Shown: positions 55,434 through 64,000 of the stretch, one piece after another
How the letters are laid out: the number at the start of each line of letters is the position of its first letter
How positions within the stretch are numbered: the stretch's first letter is position 1
Source of the DNA: Luteimonas saliphila
GTDB taxonomy: Bacteria; Pseudomonadota; Gammaproteobacteria; Xanthomonadales; Xanthomonadaceae
Direction of reading: 5' to 3'
Assembly: GCF_016774335.1 (NCBI RefSeq)
Contig: NZ_JAETWA010000037.1
Coordinates: 1 to 64,000 of the forward strand
Length of the DNA: 64,000 nt
The notes under the pieces: model-generated
Seen by the model: the letters and a program-made list of their open reading frames with translations, nothing else
Database searches by the model: none
Told to the model about the DNA's origin: nothing
Made by a program: the position numbers and the translations under genes

Positions 55434-56666
55434 ATGAACACCAACGCCGACCTGCTCAATCAACTCCGGATCGACCGCTCCGCCGGCCCGCCGCCCTCGC
55501 GCAAGGGTCTGTGGATCGCGCTCGCGGCGATCGTCCTGCTCGTGCTGCTGGCGCTGGCCGGCTGGTGGCTGTTCGCCCGCGACAAGGCGGTGCCGGTGGA
55601 GACCGCGACCGCGGTGTCGCTGGCGGCCGGCACCGCGTCGGCCTCGGTACTGGACGCCTCCGGCTACGTGGTCGCGCGGCGCATGGCCACGGTCTCGTCG
55701 AAGATCACCGGCCGCGTGCGCGAAGTGCTGATCGAGGAGGGCATGGAAGTCGAAGAAGGGCAGGTGATGGCGCGGCTGGACCCGATCGACGCCGACGCGC
55801 AGCGTTCGCTGAGCGCCGCGCAGCTGTCGGCCGCGCGCAGCCAGGCCGCCAGCGTCTCGGCGCGGCTCAAGGAGGCGGAGGCCACCGCCGCGCGGCTGTC
55901 GCGGCTGGTCGGCGAGCAGCTGGTGTCGAAGGCGCAACACGACCAGGCCATCGCCCAGCGCGACGCGCTGCGCGCCGAACTGGTGACCGCGCAGCGCAAT
56001 GCGCAGGTCGCCGCAGACAGCCTGCACATCTCCGACCTGGGCGTCGACAACACCGTGGTGCGCGCGCCGTTCGCCGGCGTGGTGATCGCCAAGGCCGCCC
56101 AGCCCGGCGAGATCGTCTCGCCGCTGTCGGCCGGCGGCGGCTTCACCCGTACCGGCATCGGCACCATCGTCGACATGGACTCGCTCGAGGTCGAGGTCGA
56201 CGTCGGCGAGGCCTACATCGGCCGGGTGCAGCCGAAGATGCCGGTGCAGGCCACGCTCAACGCCTATCCGGACTGGAAGATCCCGGCCGAGGTCATCGCC
56301 ATCATCCCCACCGCCGACCGCGGCAAGGCCACGGTCAAGGTGCGCGTGGCCCTGCTCGAGAAGGACGTCCGGATCGTGCCGGACATGGGCGTGACCGTGA
56401 GCTTCCTGGAGAAGGCGCCCGAGGCTGGCGGCGAGCCGCGGCGCGGCGTGCGCGTGCCGGCGACGGCGATCGTGCAGCGTGATGGTGGCGAGGCGGTGTT
56501 CGTCGTCGGCGACGGCAGCGTGGTCGAAGTGCGTGGCGTGCAGGCCGGCGCCATGATCGGCGAGGCGCGCGAGGTGCTGTCGGGCCTCGCGCCCGGCGAG
56601 ACCGTCGTGGTCGAGCCGCCGACGGGTCTGGCGGAGGGCGCGACGGTGTCCACCGGCGCGAAATGA
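55434..56666 (+). CDS. Periplasmic adaptor (HlyD/MacA-type) of an ABC exporter
   Basis: A 410-residue product. One membrane anchor (about 24-44: LWIALAAIVLLVLLALAGWW), then the lipoyl half-motif KITGRVREVLIEEGMEVEEGQV, a coiled-coil hairpin (AAQLSAARSQAASVSARLKEA) and the second half VRAPFAGVVIAKAAQPGE. A beta-barrel and membrane-proximal domain follow (VEVDVGEAYIGRVQPKMPV, PATAIVQRDG). It links the inner-membrane transporter to an outer-membrane channel. The three downstream genes are the ATPase and two permeases. Confidence 0.9.
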   Translation: MNTNADLLNQLRIDRSAGPPPSRKGLWIALAAIVLLVLLALAGWWLFARDKAVPVETATAVSLAAGTASASVLDASGYVVARRMATVSSKITGRVREVLIEEGMEVEEGQVMARLDPIDADAQRSLSAAQLSAARSQAASVSARLKEAEATAARLSRLVGEQLVSKAQHDQAIAQRDALRAELVTAQRNAQVAADSLHISDLGVDNTVVRAPFAGVVIAKAAQPGEIVSPLSAGGGFTRTGIGTIVDMDSLEVEVDVGEAYIGRVQPKMPVQATLNAYPDWKIPAEVIAIIPTADRGKATVKVRVALLEKDVRIVPDMGVTVSFLEKAPEAGGEPRRGVRVPATAIVQRDGGEAVFVVGDGSVVEVRGVQAGAMIGEAREVLSGLAPGETVVVEPPTGLAEGATVSTGAK

Positions 56667-56683
56667 ATCCGGCATCGTCCCTG

Positions 56684-56790
56684 CCATCTCGAGCGCAGCG
56701 AGAGGTCTGCTGTGGGCTTGGGAAGAAAGATTTCTCCCTTCGGTCGAAATGACAAGCTTTTTTGCTCCTGCAGGATGTTCGAAGTGACAA
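56684..56790. repeat. Degenerate CGAGCGCAGCGAG repeat
   Basis: CCATCTCGAGCGCAGCGAGAGGTCT starts near 56684 (written here only as a label); its reverse arm near 56735-56755 is CCCTTCGGTCGAAATGACAA, a diverged form. It lies between the adaptor and ATPase genes. Confidence 0.6.
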
Positions 56791-56868
56791 ACAGGCGCGA
56801 TGCTGCGAATCACTCCATCGCATGAACCTCCGGGACATTCCCGGCCACGACACCACACGAGGCAAGCC

Positions 56869-57561
56869 ATGGCATCCCTGGTATCGATCCGCAACCTGAC
56901 CAAGACCTACCAGCGCGGCCCGGAGAAGGTGGAGGTGCTGCACGGCATCGACCTGGACATCGAGAAGGGCGACTTCGTCGCGCTGATGGGCCCGTCCGGC
57001 TCCGGCAAGACCACCCTGCTCAACCTCATCGGCGGGCTCGACTCGCCGACCTCCGGCAGCATCGAGGTCGACGGCCAGCGCATCGACCAGCTCGGTGGCG
57101 GCAAGCTCTCGCACTGGCGCAGCCAGAACGTTGGCTACGTGTTCCAGTTCTACAACCTCATGCCCGCGCTGACCGCGCAGAAGAACGTCGAGCTGCCGCT
57201 GCTGCTGACCAAGCTCGGCGGCGCGCAGCGCAAGCGCAACGCGCAGATCGCGCTGCAGCTGGTCGGGTTGTCCGACCGCGTCAGCCACAAGCCCACCGAG
57301 CTGTCCGGCGGCCAGCAGCAGCGCGTCGCGATCGCGCGCGCGATCGTCTCCGACCCGACCCTGCTGATCTGCGACGAGCCCACGGGCGACCTCGACCGCC
57401 AGTCGGCTGAGGACATCCTCGGCCTGCTGCAGGTGCTCAACCGCGAGCACGGCAAGACCATCGTGATGGTCACCCACGACCCGAAGGCGGCCGAGTACGC
57501 CAGCCATACCCTGCACCTGGACAAGGGTTCCCTGGTCGAACGCCAGGCGCACGCGGCATGA
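56869..57561 (+). CDS. MacB/LolD-type ABC ATP-binding protein
   Basis: A 230-residue product. Walker [11 protein letters not shown]-loop VFQFYNL, signature LSGGQQQR, Walker [13 protein letters not shown] and H-loop MVTHDP. The length and DEPTGDLD block are those of the MacB/LolD/FtsE group, which act with FtsX-type permeases as mechanical transporters. It works with the adaptor upstream and the two permeases downstream. Confidence 0.94.
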   Translation: MASLVSIRNLTKTYQRGPEKVEVLHGIDLDIEKGDFVALMGPSGSGKTTLLNLIGGLDSPTSGSIEVDGQRIDQLGGGKLSHWRSQNVGYVFQFYNLMPALTAQKNVELPLLLTKLGGAQRKRNAQIALQLVGLSDRVSHKPTELSGGQQQRVAIARAIVSDPTLLICDEPTGDLDRQSAEDILGLLQVLNREHGKTIVMVTHDPKAAEYASHTLHLDKGSLVERQAHAA

Positions 57562-57634
57562 ATGCCCGCCACGCCGTGGATCGCGGTCGTGCCTCCGGTC
57601 CTGGTGCCGTGGATCCGGTGCGCTCCGCGGTTTC

Positions 57635-57722
57635 CTGCCATCCCGAGCGAAGCGAGGGATCCCGTTCCTCCATCCCGCCGTCAGCCAGAGGCAGACCACT
57701 GGCTGCGCTCGGGACGACATGT
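57635..57722. repeat. CATCCCGAGCGAAGCGAGG inverted repeat
   Basis: Forward arm CATCCCGAGCGAAGCGAGG at 57641 and reverse arm GCTGCGCTCGGGACGAC ending near 57719 form a hairpin between the ATPase gene and the first permease gene. Same family as the 45.4 and 60.6 kb repeats. Confidence 0.78.
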
Positions 57723-57739
57723 GCAGAGGTGGCTGCGCG

Positions 57740-58906
57740 ATGAAGTACTTTCACCTGATCTGGGCGGCGCTGTTCCGGCGCAAGACCCGTACCTTCCTGA
57801 CGCTGGCCTCGATCCTGGCGGCGTTCCTGCTGTTCGGCATGCTCGACGGCATCCGCACCACGTTCGCCCAGCTCGGGCGCAGCGCCGACGGCGCGCAGCG
57901 GCTGCAGACCACCTCGCGGCTGTCGATCGTCGAGAGCCTGCCGATCTCGCTGGAATCGCGCATCCGCCAGGTCGACAACATCCAGGAGGTGACCTGGGCC
58001 AACTGGTTCGGCGGCGCCTACCAGAACCCGCGCAACCAGCTGTTCACCTTCGCGGTGGCGTCGAACTACCTCGACCTGTATCCCGAGGTCGACGTGGACC
58101 CCGCGCAGCTCGAGGCCTGGAAGCGCACCCGCGACGGCATCCTCGTCGGCCAGCAGATGATGACCCGCTTCGGCTGGAAGGTCGGGGAGCGGATCCCGCT
58201 GCAGTCGACCATCTTCCCCAACAGCGACGGCACCCTGAACTGGTCGTTCGAGATCGTCGGCGTGCTGCGGGCGAAGGAGGGCAGGAGCGCCGGCTTCACC
58301 GAAGCGCTGATCCTGATGCACTACGACTATTTCGAGGAAGCCACGCCCTACGTGGACGACACCGTCGGCTGGTACATCAGCCGCGTGTCCGACGTGAACC
58401 GCAGCGACGCGGCGGCGAAGGCGATCGACGCGCTGTCGGCGAACTCGCCGCACGAGACCAAGACCATGAACGAGCAGGCGGCGATGGCCGCGCAGCTCAA
58501 CCAGATGGCCGACATCGGCCTGATCGTGGGTTCGATCATGGGCGCGGTGTTCTTCACCCTGCTGCTGCTGACCGGCAACACCATGGCCCAGGCGGTGCGC
58601 GAGCGCACCTCCGAGCTCGCGGTGCTCAAGACCATCGGCTTCACCAGCGCCAGCGTGCTGGGGATGGTGCTGGCCGAGTCGGTGCTGCTGGTGGTGATCG
58701 GCGGCGTGCTCGGCCTGGGCCTGGCGGCGGTGCTGGGGCCGGCGGTGACCGCCGGCAGCAACGGCGCGATCAGCCTGCCTGCGATCGGCTGGCAGAGCTG
58801 GGCGCTGGGGCTGGGACTGATGGTGGCGATCGGGCTGCTGGTCGGGGCGCTGCCGGCGATGCGCGCGATGCGGCTGAACATCGTCGATGCGCTGGCCGGC
58901 CGCTGA
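57740..58906 (+). CDS. FtsX-like ABC permease, first of two
   Basis: A 388-residue product with four membrane helices: one near residues 19-38 and three after 265 (IGLIVGSIMGAVFFTLLLLTG, VLGMVLAESVLLVVIGGVLGLGL, LGLGLMVAIGLLVGALPAM). The ~220-residue periplasmic domain between is the MacB-type core. RERTSELAVLKTIGFTSASVL and ALPAMRAMRLNIVDALAG are family signatures. It probably forms a heterodimer with the next gene's product. Confidence 0.92.
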   Translation: MKYFHLIWAALFRRKTRTFLTLASILAAFLLFGMLDGIRTTFAQLGRSADGAQRLQTTSRLSIVESLPISLESRIRQVDNIQEVTWANWFGGAYQNPRNQLFTFAVASNYLDLYPEVDVDPAQLEAWKRTRDGILVGQQMMTRFGWKVGERIPLQSTIFPNSDGTLNWSFEIVGVLRAKEGRSAGFTEALILMHYDYFEEATPYVDDTVGWYISRVSDVNRSDAAAKAIDALSANSPHETKTMNEQAAMAAQLNQMADIGLIVGSIMGAVFFTLLLLTGNTMAQAVRERTSELAVLKTIGFTSASVLGMVLAESVLLVVIGGVLGLGLAAVLGPAVTAGSNGAISLPAIGWQSWALGLGLMVAIGLLVGALPAMRAMRLNIVDALAGR

Positions 58907-59009
58907 TGGCCGACGCTGATCGCCTGCGCGCCGACGCCGCGCGATCGCCGCGAACGGCCGGCGCGCCGCGCGGTGCCGGACGGCCGGACGTGATGGAACT
59001 CATGAGGGA

Positions 59010-60332
59010 ATGCAGATGACCGCTTTGAAGAAGGTACTTCGTGGCTTCGGCCTGTTCCTGCTGCTGGCCGTCTTCCTCGCCGCCTGGATCGCGCTGCCGT
59101 GGCAGGCGCTGATCGGGATCGCGGTGCTGTTCGCGCTGTGGATGGCGTTCACCCGCAGCGGCCGTCAGGCGGCCTCGGTCACGCGCGTGGGCGTGGGCAC
59201 CCTCCGGCAGCGCCTGGGCGCCTCGTCGGTGGTGGTGATCGGCATCGCCGGCGTGGTCGGGGTGCTGGTCGCGCTGCTGGCGATGGCGGAAGGCTACCGG
59301 CACACGGTCAGCAGCAGTGGCAGCGACGACACCGCGATCGTGCTGCGCGGCGGCTCGTCGGCGGAGCTGATGTCGGTGGTCTCGCGCGACGCGATCACCG
59401 CGATCGAGCGCGCGCCGGAGGTGGCCCGCGACGCCGAAGGCCGGCCGCTCGCCTCGGCCGAACTGGTGGTGTCTGCGAACGTGGTGCGCCGCGACGGCGA
59501 GGACGGCAGCGTCACCCTGCGCGGCGTCGGCGACATGGCCTGGGCGGTGCGGCCGGACCTGAAGCTGGTCGACGGACGCCGGTTCGAGACCGGCCGCCGC
59601 GAACTCGTCGTCGGCAAGGGCGCGCAGCGCCAGTTCGTCGGCCTCGATCCGGGCAAGGAGGTCCGCCTGGGCAGCCAGGTCTGGACCGTGGTGGGCGTGT
59701 TCGAATCCGGCGATGCGATGGAGTCCGAAATGTGGGCCGACGCCGAGGTGGTGTCCTCGACCTTCAACCGCGGCAGCAGCCGCGCCTCGGTGTTCGCCAA
59801 GCTGACCGATGCCGGCGCGTTCAACGCGTTCAAGGCCACGCTCGCGGCCGACCCGCGGCTGCAGGTGGAGGCCGATACCACCGCGGACTACTTCGCCTCC
59901 CAGTCCGAAGCGCTGACCAAGGTGCTGCGCATCATCGGCATCGTGGTCGGCTCGATCATGGCGATCGGCGCGGTATTCGGCGCGCTCAACACCATGTTCG
60001 CCACGGTCGCCTCGCGCGCGCGGGAGATCGCGACGCTGCGCGCGATCGGATTCCGCGGCATGCCGGTGGTGGTGGCGGTGATGCTCGAGACCATGCTGCT
60101 GGCGCTGCTCGGCGGCCTGCTCGGCGGGGTACTGGCCTGGCTGGTGTTCAACGGCTACACCGCCTCGACCCTGGCCGGCGGCGTGGCCAGCCTGAGCTTC
60201 GAGTTCCGGGTGTCGCCGGAGCTGCTGTGGCAGGGATTGAAGTGGGCGCTGGCGATCGGCTTCGTCGGCGGCCTGTTCCCGGCGCTGCGCGCCGCGACCC
60301 TGCCGGTGACCGACGCGCTGCGGGCGATGTAG
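59010..60332 (+). CDS. FtsX-like ABC permease, second of two
   Basis: A 440-residue product (an in-frame ATG also at 59016). Two extra N-terminal helices (GFGLFLLLAVFLAAWIALPW, LIGIAVLFALWMAF) precede the MacB-type layout, making it longer than its partner. The periplasmic domain spans about 105-310. Family signatures are AREIATLRAIGFRGMPVVV and LFPALRAATLPVTDALRAM. With the adaptor, ATPase and first permease it completes a MacAB-like tripartite exporter. The substrate is unknown. Confidence 0.9.
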   Translation: MQMTALKKVLRGFGLFLLLAVFLAAWIALPWQALIGIAVLFALWMAFTRSGRQAASVTRVGVGTLRQRLGASSVVVIGIAGVVGVLVALLAMAEGYRHTVSSSGSDDTAIVLRGGSSAELMSVVSRDAITAIERAPEVARDAEGRPLASAELVVSANVVRRDGEDGSVTLRGVGDMAWAVRPDLKLVDGRRFETGRRELVVGKGAQRQFVGLDPGKEVRLGSQVWTVVGVFESGDAMESEMWADAEVVSSTFNRGSSRASVFAKLTDAGAFNAFKATLAADPRLQVEADTTADYFASQSEALTKVLRIIGIVVGSIMAIGAVFGALNTMFATVASRAREIATLRAIGFRGMPVVVAVMLETMLLALLGGLLGGVLAWLVFNGYTASTLAGGVASLSFEFRVSPELLWQGLKWALAIGFVGGLFPALRAATLPVTDALRAM

Positions 60333-60599
60333 GACATCGTGCGTCCTCCCCGCGCTGCGGGGCAGGGCGCCGGAGCGCCCCGCTTTCCCTTCCGCCGCTC
60401 GCGGGGCATTGCGCCCTTCACGGGTGGAAGGTGCCGAAGGCGGATGGGGCGCAGACGAAGACCGGCGTGAAACCGATGCCGGTCAGCGCCGGCAACCGCA
60501 CCTGGCGCGAGTCGGCGCGCGCCGCAGGCGCGGTCGATCCGCCCATGGCCGGCGCCAGCCTCGCCACCGCCCCGAAGCCGAGGCCACCGCACGAAACTG
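60333..60599. other. Gene-free stretch after the exporter operon
   Basis: No supported gene. It begins with a GC-rich inverted pattern (TCCCCGCGCTGCGGGGCAGGGC) after the permease stop that could end transcription, although no T-run follows. Confidence 0.35.
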
Positions 60600-60895
60600 G
60601 GACGTCATCCCGAGCGCCGCGAGGGATCTTGCTTCCGCAGTTGCGGTGCGCGGATCCCTCGCTACGCTCGGGATGACAGCGTTTGGAGCGGTGCCGACCT
60701 GGCTGCGCTTCAGTCCCCCAGCGACCCCCTCGCGCAGCACGCTTCCACTTTGCGCCGGTTCACCGCGTCGAGTCGAGAACCTCCGGTCATGTCATCCCGC
60801 CGGCCATGTCATCCCGAGCGCAGCGAGGGATCTGCGCCCCGCGGCGGCAGAAAGAAGATCCCTCGCTGCGCTCGGGATGACAGCGGGTGGGTGAC
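60600..60895. repeat. Two CATCCCGAGCGCAGCGAGG hairpins
   Basis: Arms near 60606/60677 (CATCCCGAGCGCCGCGAGG and GCTACGCTCGGGATGAC) and near 60794-60835/60884 (CATCCCGAGCGCAGCGAGG and CTGCGCTCGGGATGAC). The ~115 bases between them hold no gene. They lie just downstream of dapA's stop. Confidence 0.82.
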
Positions 60896-60914
60896 GGGGG
60901 CGCCCCGTGGCGCT

Positions 60915-61817
60915 TCAGTCCCCGAGCAACCCCGCCTCGCGCAGCGCCGCTTCCACCTTCGGCTGGTGCGACGCGTCGAGCTCGGTCAACGGCAGGCGCA
61001 ACCTGCCACCGCACAGGCCCAGGCGCGCCATCGCCCACTTCACCGGGATCGGGTTGGCCTCGACGAACAGCTGCCTGTGCACCGGCAGCAACCGCATCTG
61101 GATGGCCATCGCGCCCGCCACGTCGCCGGCGAGTGCGGCCACGCACAGTTCGTGCATCAGGCGCGGTGCGACATTGGCGGTGACGCTGATGTTGCCGTGG
61201 CCGCCGCACAGCATCAGCGCGACGGCGGTGGCATCGTCGCCCGAGTACACGGCGAAGCCCGCGGGCGCCTCGCGGATCAGCCACTGCGCGCGCTCGAGGT
61301 TGCCGGTGGCTTCCTTGATGCCGACGATGCCCGGCACCTGCGCCAGCCGCAGTGCGGTCTCGTGCTGCAGGTCGGCGGCCGAGCGGCCCGGCACGTTGTA
61401 GAGCACCACCGGCAGCTCGCCGGTCGCCTCGGCGATCGCGCGGAAGTGGCGGTACAGGCCTTCCTGCCCGGGCTTGTTGTAGTAGGGCACGACCTGCAGC
61501 TGGCTGTCGGCGCCGACCTTGCGCGCGAACTGCGCCAGCGCGATCGCCTCGGCGGTCGAATTGCCGCCGCAGCCGGCCATTACCGGCACGCGGCCGGCGG
61601 CCTGCTCGACCGCGACCCGGATGATCTCGCAGTGTTCCTCGACATCGACCGTGGGCGATTCGCCGGTGGTGCCGACCACGCCGATGCAGTCGGTGCCCTG
61701 TTCGACGTGCCAGTCGACCAGCTTGCGCAACGTGGCGTAGTCGACGCTGCCGTCTTCGTGCATGGGCGTGGCGAGCGCGACGATGCTGCCGCGCAGGAGG
61801 GGGTCGCTGGAGGTCAT
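60915..61817 (-). CDS. dapA: 4-hydroxy-tetrahydrodipicolinate synthase
   Basis: A 300-residue TIM barrel. GTTGESPTV near residue 50 and the Tyr of VVLYNVPGR at ~135 are in place. The Schiff-base Lys is in [11 protein letters not shown] (about 164). [16 protein letters not shown] completes the family pattern. It condenses pyruvate with aspartate semialdehyde, the first committed step to lysine and meso-diaminopimelate. It is a single gene, divergent from the alpha/beta hydrolase. The start ATG at 61817 gives the standard N-terminus ([10 protein letters not shown]). Confidence 0.96.
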   Translation of the reverse strand: MTSSDPLLRGSIVALATPMHEDGSVDYATLRKLVDWHVEQGTDCIGVVGTTGESPTVDVEEHCEIIRVAVEQAAGRVPVMAGCGGNSTAEAIALAQFARKVGADSQLQVVPYYNKPGQEGLYRHFRAIAEATGELPVVLYNVPGRSAADLQHETALRLAQVPGIVGIKEATGNLERAQWLIREAPAGFAVYSGDDATAVALMLCGGHGNISVTANVAPRLMHELCVAALAGDVAGAMAIQMRLLPVHRQLFVEANPIPVKWAMARLGLCGGRLRLPLTELDASHQPKVEAALREAGLLGD

Positions 61818-61975
61818 GGCGTGGGCCGGGCGTGCGAAAGGAGACGGAGCACGCGATTCTAATGCTGAACAGCGCGCACGCTGTCATCGGATTGTCATGC
61901 GAACGCGGTAGAGGGCCGCGCCCGCGACCCCTAACCTCTGCAACCTTTTCCGCGAAACCCCCGGGACCGCCGACG

Positions 61976-63070
61976 ATGCGACGCGCGCTGCCGCTGCTGT
62001 GTGCCTGCCTGCTGCTGGCCGGCTTCGCCTGGCCCGATGGCGGCGACGCGCTGGGCCGGCGCCTGGTCGCGCCAGGCGGCGTGTCGCCGCTGCTGCCGGG
62101 CGCGCGCATCGAGCAGGCGATCGCGCGGCTGCCGCATCGCGAAGGGCGTGTCGCGACCGCGGCCGGCGTCGAACTGTTCTGGCGTGCGTTCGATCCGGGC
62201 GCGTACCGGCTCGACTACGCCTATCGCCCGGACGGCAGCGAGCGCGGGCGCATGGATTTCAGTCTCGATTTCGCCGTGCCCACGGCCACGCCGGTCGCGC
62301 CGCGCGGCACCGTGCTGCTGCTGCATGGCTGGATGATGGACGGCGGTTCGCTGCTGCCGTGGTCGCTGCAGCTGGCGCAGGCCGGCTACCGCACCATCAG
62401 TCTCGACCTGCGCAACCACGGCCGCTCCGGCGCCGCGCCGTCGGGCTACGGCCTGCGCGAGGCGCGCGACGTCGCCGACGCGGTGGCGGCGCTGCGCGAG
62501 CGCGGGGAGATCGTCGGCCCGCTGCACGTGATGGGCGTGTCCTACGGCGCGGCCACCGCGATCTTCAGCGCGCGCGAGCTGGGGCTGCAGGTGGAGAACG
62601 TGGTCGCGATCGAATCGTTCGACAACGCCGGGCGCGCGATCCGCGACATGGTGCCGCACCTGCTGCACAAGGCGCCGGAAAGCCTGATGCAGCAGTTCAC
62701 CCATCGCTGGTTGCGCTGGCAGCTGGACGATGCCGCGCTCGAGCGCGCGATCGCGGCCGCGAGCGACACACTGGAGCTGCCGCTCGACCGGATCGACGTG
62801 GGCACGGCGCTGGCGCAGGTGCCTGGCTGCGTGCTGCTGCTGCACGGCCGCGAGGACGCGCACGTGCCGGTGGCGCATGGCCGTGCGCTTGCCGCCGCGG
62901 CGCCGCGCGCCCGCTACATCGAAGTACCCGGCGAGGACCACATCAGCCTGCCGATGCGCCTCGACCTGCTGGCGCCTACCGTCATCGACTGGCTCGACAA
63001 CGCCTCGCCGACCCGCAACTGCCCCTCGCCCCTGGCCCTCGCCGACCCCGCGAATCAGCGCAACGCGTAG
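61976..63070 (+). CDS. Exported alpha/beta hydrolase
   Basis: A 364-residue product with a signal sequence (LPLLCACLLLAGFAW; LLLAG-F lacks the lipobox Cys). The lid-less core has TVLLLHGWMMDGGS, a strand SLDLRNHGRSG, the nucleophile elbow GVSYGAATA (Ser), VLLLHGREDAHVPV (Asp) and VPGEDHISL (His). NH-G-R-S-G is typical of lysophospholipase/epoxide hydrolase-like proteins. The substrate is unknown. The N-terminal ~90 residues before the core are Arg/Ala-rich and may form an extra domain. Repeats begin right after the stop. Confidence 0.85.
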   Translation: MRRALPLLCACLLLAGFAWPDGGDALGRRLVAPGGVSPLLPGARIEQAIARLPHREGRVATAAGVELFWRAFDPGAYRLDYAYRPDGSERGRMDFSLDFAVPTATPVAPRGTVLLLHGWMMDGGSLLPWSLQLAQAGYRTISLDLRNHGRSGAAPSGYGLREARDVADAVAALRERGEIVGPLHVMGVSYGAATAIFSARELGLQVENVVAIESFDNAGRAIRDMVPHLLHKAPESLMQQFTHRWLRWQLDDAALERAIAAASDTLELPLDRIDVGTALAQVPGCVLLLHGREDAHVPVAHGRALAAAAPRARYIEVPGEDHISLPMRLDLLAPTVIDWLDNASPTRNCPSPLALADPANQRNA

Positions 63071-63077
63071 CCCCGAC

Positions 63078-63475
63078 CAGCGTAGCCCGGAGAAGCGTAG
63101 CCCGGATAAGCGCAGCGCATCCGGGACCCCACGCATCCTTGCAGCACAACCTCCACTGCACGCGTCCAGCGCCGTTCCCGCATTGCGCCGCGGCTCCCGC
63201 TCCCGCGATCCCCGGATGCGCTTCGCTTATCCGGGCTACGGCCGGTGCGCCACTGCCTGCCACCGTGCGACACCGCCAGCCCGACCCAGACGATCGCTCA
63301 TGCGATCGCACGCCCTGCGCCGAAGAAGAACGCCCCAGCGCGTAGCCCGGATGCGCTTCGCTTATCCGGGCTACGGCCGGGCGTCACCACGCGCTTCCAA
63401 GGGCGTCTTCGCGCTGCGCTGCGGCACCGGCGTCTCCGCGATCCCCGGATGCGCTGCGCTTATCCGGGCTACGCC
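63078..63475. repeat. Third cluster of GTAGCCCGGATAAGCG palindromic repeats
   Basis: Forward arms near 63079, 63096 and 63341, and reverse arms CTTATCCGGGCTACG near 63227, 63361 and 63459. Same family as the 48.3 and 49.2 kb clusters, here with ATAAGCGCAGC in place of GTAAGCGAAGC. The last reverse arm reaches the stop of the rarD-type gene. Confidence 0.86.
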
Positions 63476-64000
63476 TGTTGGGCCACCACCCGCCGCCGCG
63501 CGGCGAGCACGCCGTCGATCGCGAACACCGCCAGCCCGGTCCAGATGATGGCGAAGCCGATCGCGCGGTCGCGGCCGAAGGCCTCGCCGAAGAAGAGCAC
63601 CCCCAGCAGCAACTGCAGCGTCGGCCCGATGTACTGCAGCAGGCCGACCACGCTCAGCGGCACGCGTCGAACCGCATAGGCGAAGAAGATCAGCGGGATC
63701 GCGGTCAGCGCGCCGCCCAGCACCAGCAGCAGGTCGATCCAGCCGCCCCAGCGCAACGACACGAAGCCGCCCTCGCCTGCGAACTCGAACCAGGCCAGCA
63801 ATGCCAGCGCGGGGAAGAACATGAACATGTTCTCCACGCCGAGCCCGCGCACTGCCTCGACCGCGGCGAACTTGCGGATCAGTCCGTAGAGCCCGAACGA
63901 GCCGGCCAGGCACAAGGCGATCCACGGGAAGCTCCCGTAGTGGAACGTCAGCCACAGCACGCCGCATGCCGCCAGCGCCACGGCCACCCATTGCGCCGGC
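63469..64000 (-). CDS. rarD: RarD-type EamA family permease, C-terminal part (cut by window end)
   Basis: About 177 residues are visible; the frame is open to the window edge (PAQWVAVALAACGVLWLTF). Six hydrophobic helices follow. FGLYGLIRKFAAVEAVRGLGVENMFMFFPALALLAWF and RRVPLSVVGLLQYIGPTLQLLLGVLFFGE are diagnostic of RarD proteins, read in parts. RarD members are inner-membrane drug/metabolite-type permeases, best known from chloramphenicol sensitivity studies. The N-terminal half lies outside the window. The stop codon lies next to a palindromic repeat. Confidence 0.88.
   Translation of the reverse strand, partial: PAQWVAVALAACGVLWLTFHYGSFPWIALCLAGSFGLYGLIRKFAAVEAVRGLGVENMFMFFPALALLAWFEFAGEGGFVSLRWGGWIDLLLVLGGALTAIPLIFFAYAVRRVPLSVVGLLQYIGPTLQLLLGVLFFGEAFGRDRAIGFAIIWTGLAVFAIDGVLAARRRVVAQQA

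Noticed and set aside
1-64000. tRNA or rRNA genes
   Set aside because: No cloverleaf with a GGTTCGAATCC-type arm and CCA end, and no rRNA-like stretch, was seen on either strand by eye; a covariance search was not possible.

Overview
The window looks like chromosomal DNA of a Xanthomonadaceae-type gammaproteobacterium in the Lysobacter, Luteimonas and Pseudoxanthomonas range. The reasons are very high GC in most genes, an XAC0095-type protein (a family I know only from this group), a split class II ribonucleotide reductase (NrdJa/NrdJb), two lysine/alanine-rich histone H1-like proteins, and many interspersed palindromic repeats of the GTAGCCCGG, CATCCCGAGCGCAGCGAGG and GTAGGAGCGCC types. I saw no rRNA, tRNA or CRISPR array.

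Layout. About 1-36 kb is accessory in character: many single genes on both strands, mixed with decayed genes. 1-15 kb carries small enzymes (alpha/beta hydrolases, a serine beta-lactamase-like hydrolase, VOC and HIT proteins, a nucleoside 2-deoxyribosyltransferase), regulators (TetR, CGNR), a BON lipoprotein, a two-component pair beside a DJ-1/PfpI protein, and several pseudogenes. 15.4-24.8 kb is a cell-envelope (lipid A-type) modification island: an OmpR-type regulator and histidine kinase read leftward. Reading rightward are a PAP2/LpxE-like phosphatase, an EptA-like phosphoethanolamine transferase, a chimeric glycosyltransferase-PAP2 protein, a GT2-GtrA fusion and an ArnT-like GT83 transferase. 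A promoter plus glycosyltransferase remnant occurs twice, once before each phosphatase. 24.8-28.7 kb has a relic of integron cassettes (one good attC), a beta-lactamase-like hydrolase and an SDR. 28.9-30.1 kb is a two-gene unit of a secreted papain-like cysteine peptidase and a companion. 33.7-36.2 kb is a lower-GC islet with a PD-(D/E)XK nuclease-like gene, a truncated HNH gene and an overlapping pair of unrecognised genes, one of them membrane-anchored. This is the best place here for an undescribed (perhaps defence) system.

From 36.2 kb the window is mostly ordinary chromosome: nrdJb, two histone-like genes and nrdJa on one strand (with candidate NrdR boxes), a DegP/Q-type protease, a DUF883/holin-X/YqjK-like trio, an AI-2E family permease, a HAD hydrolase, a DUF1294 protein and an M17 aminopeptidase. 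Next is a leftward ABC transporter, amidohydrolase and NarL-type two-component group (49.4-55.3 kb), then a rightward MacAB-like exporter with adaptor, ATPase and two permeases (55.4-60.3 kb), dapA, an alpha/beta hydrolase, and the C-terminal part of a RarD-type permease cut by the window end.

How the parts work together. The 16-25 kb genes fit one task, changing lipid A or lipid carrier phosphates and adding phosphoethanolamine or sugars under an envelope-sensing two-component system, which normally lowers binding of cationic peptides. The nrdJ group couples deoxynucleotide supply and nucleoid proteins. The two ABC groups each carry their own regulation or adaptor. Functions are read from sequence motifs alone; no database search was run.
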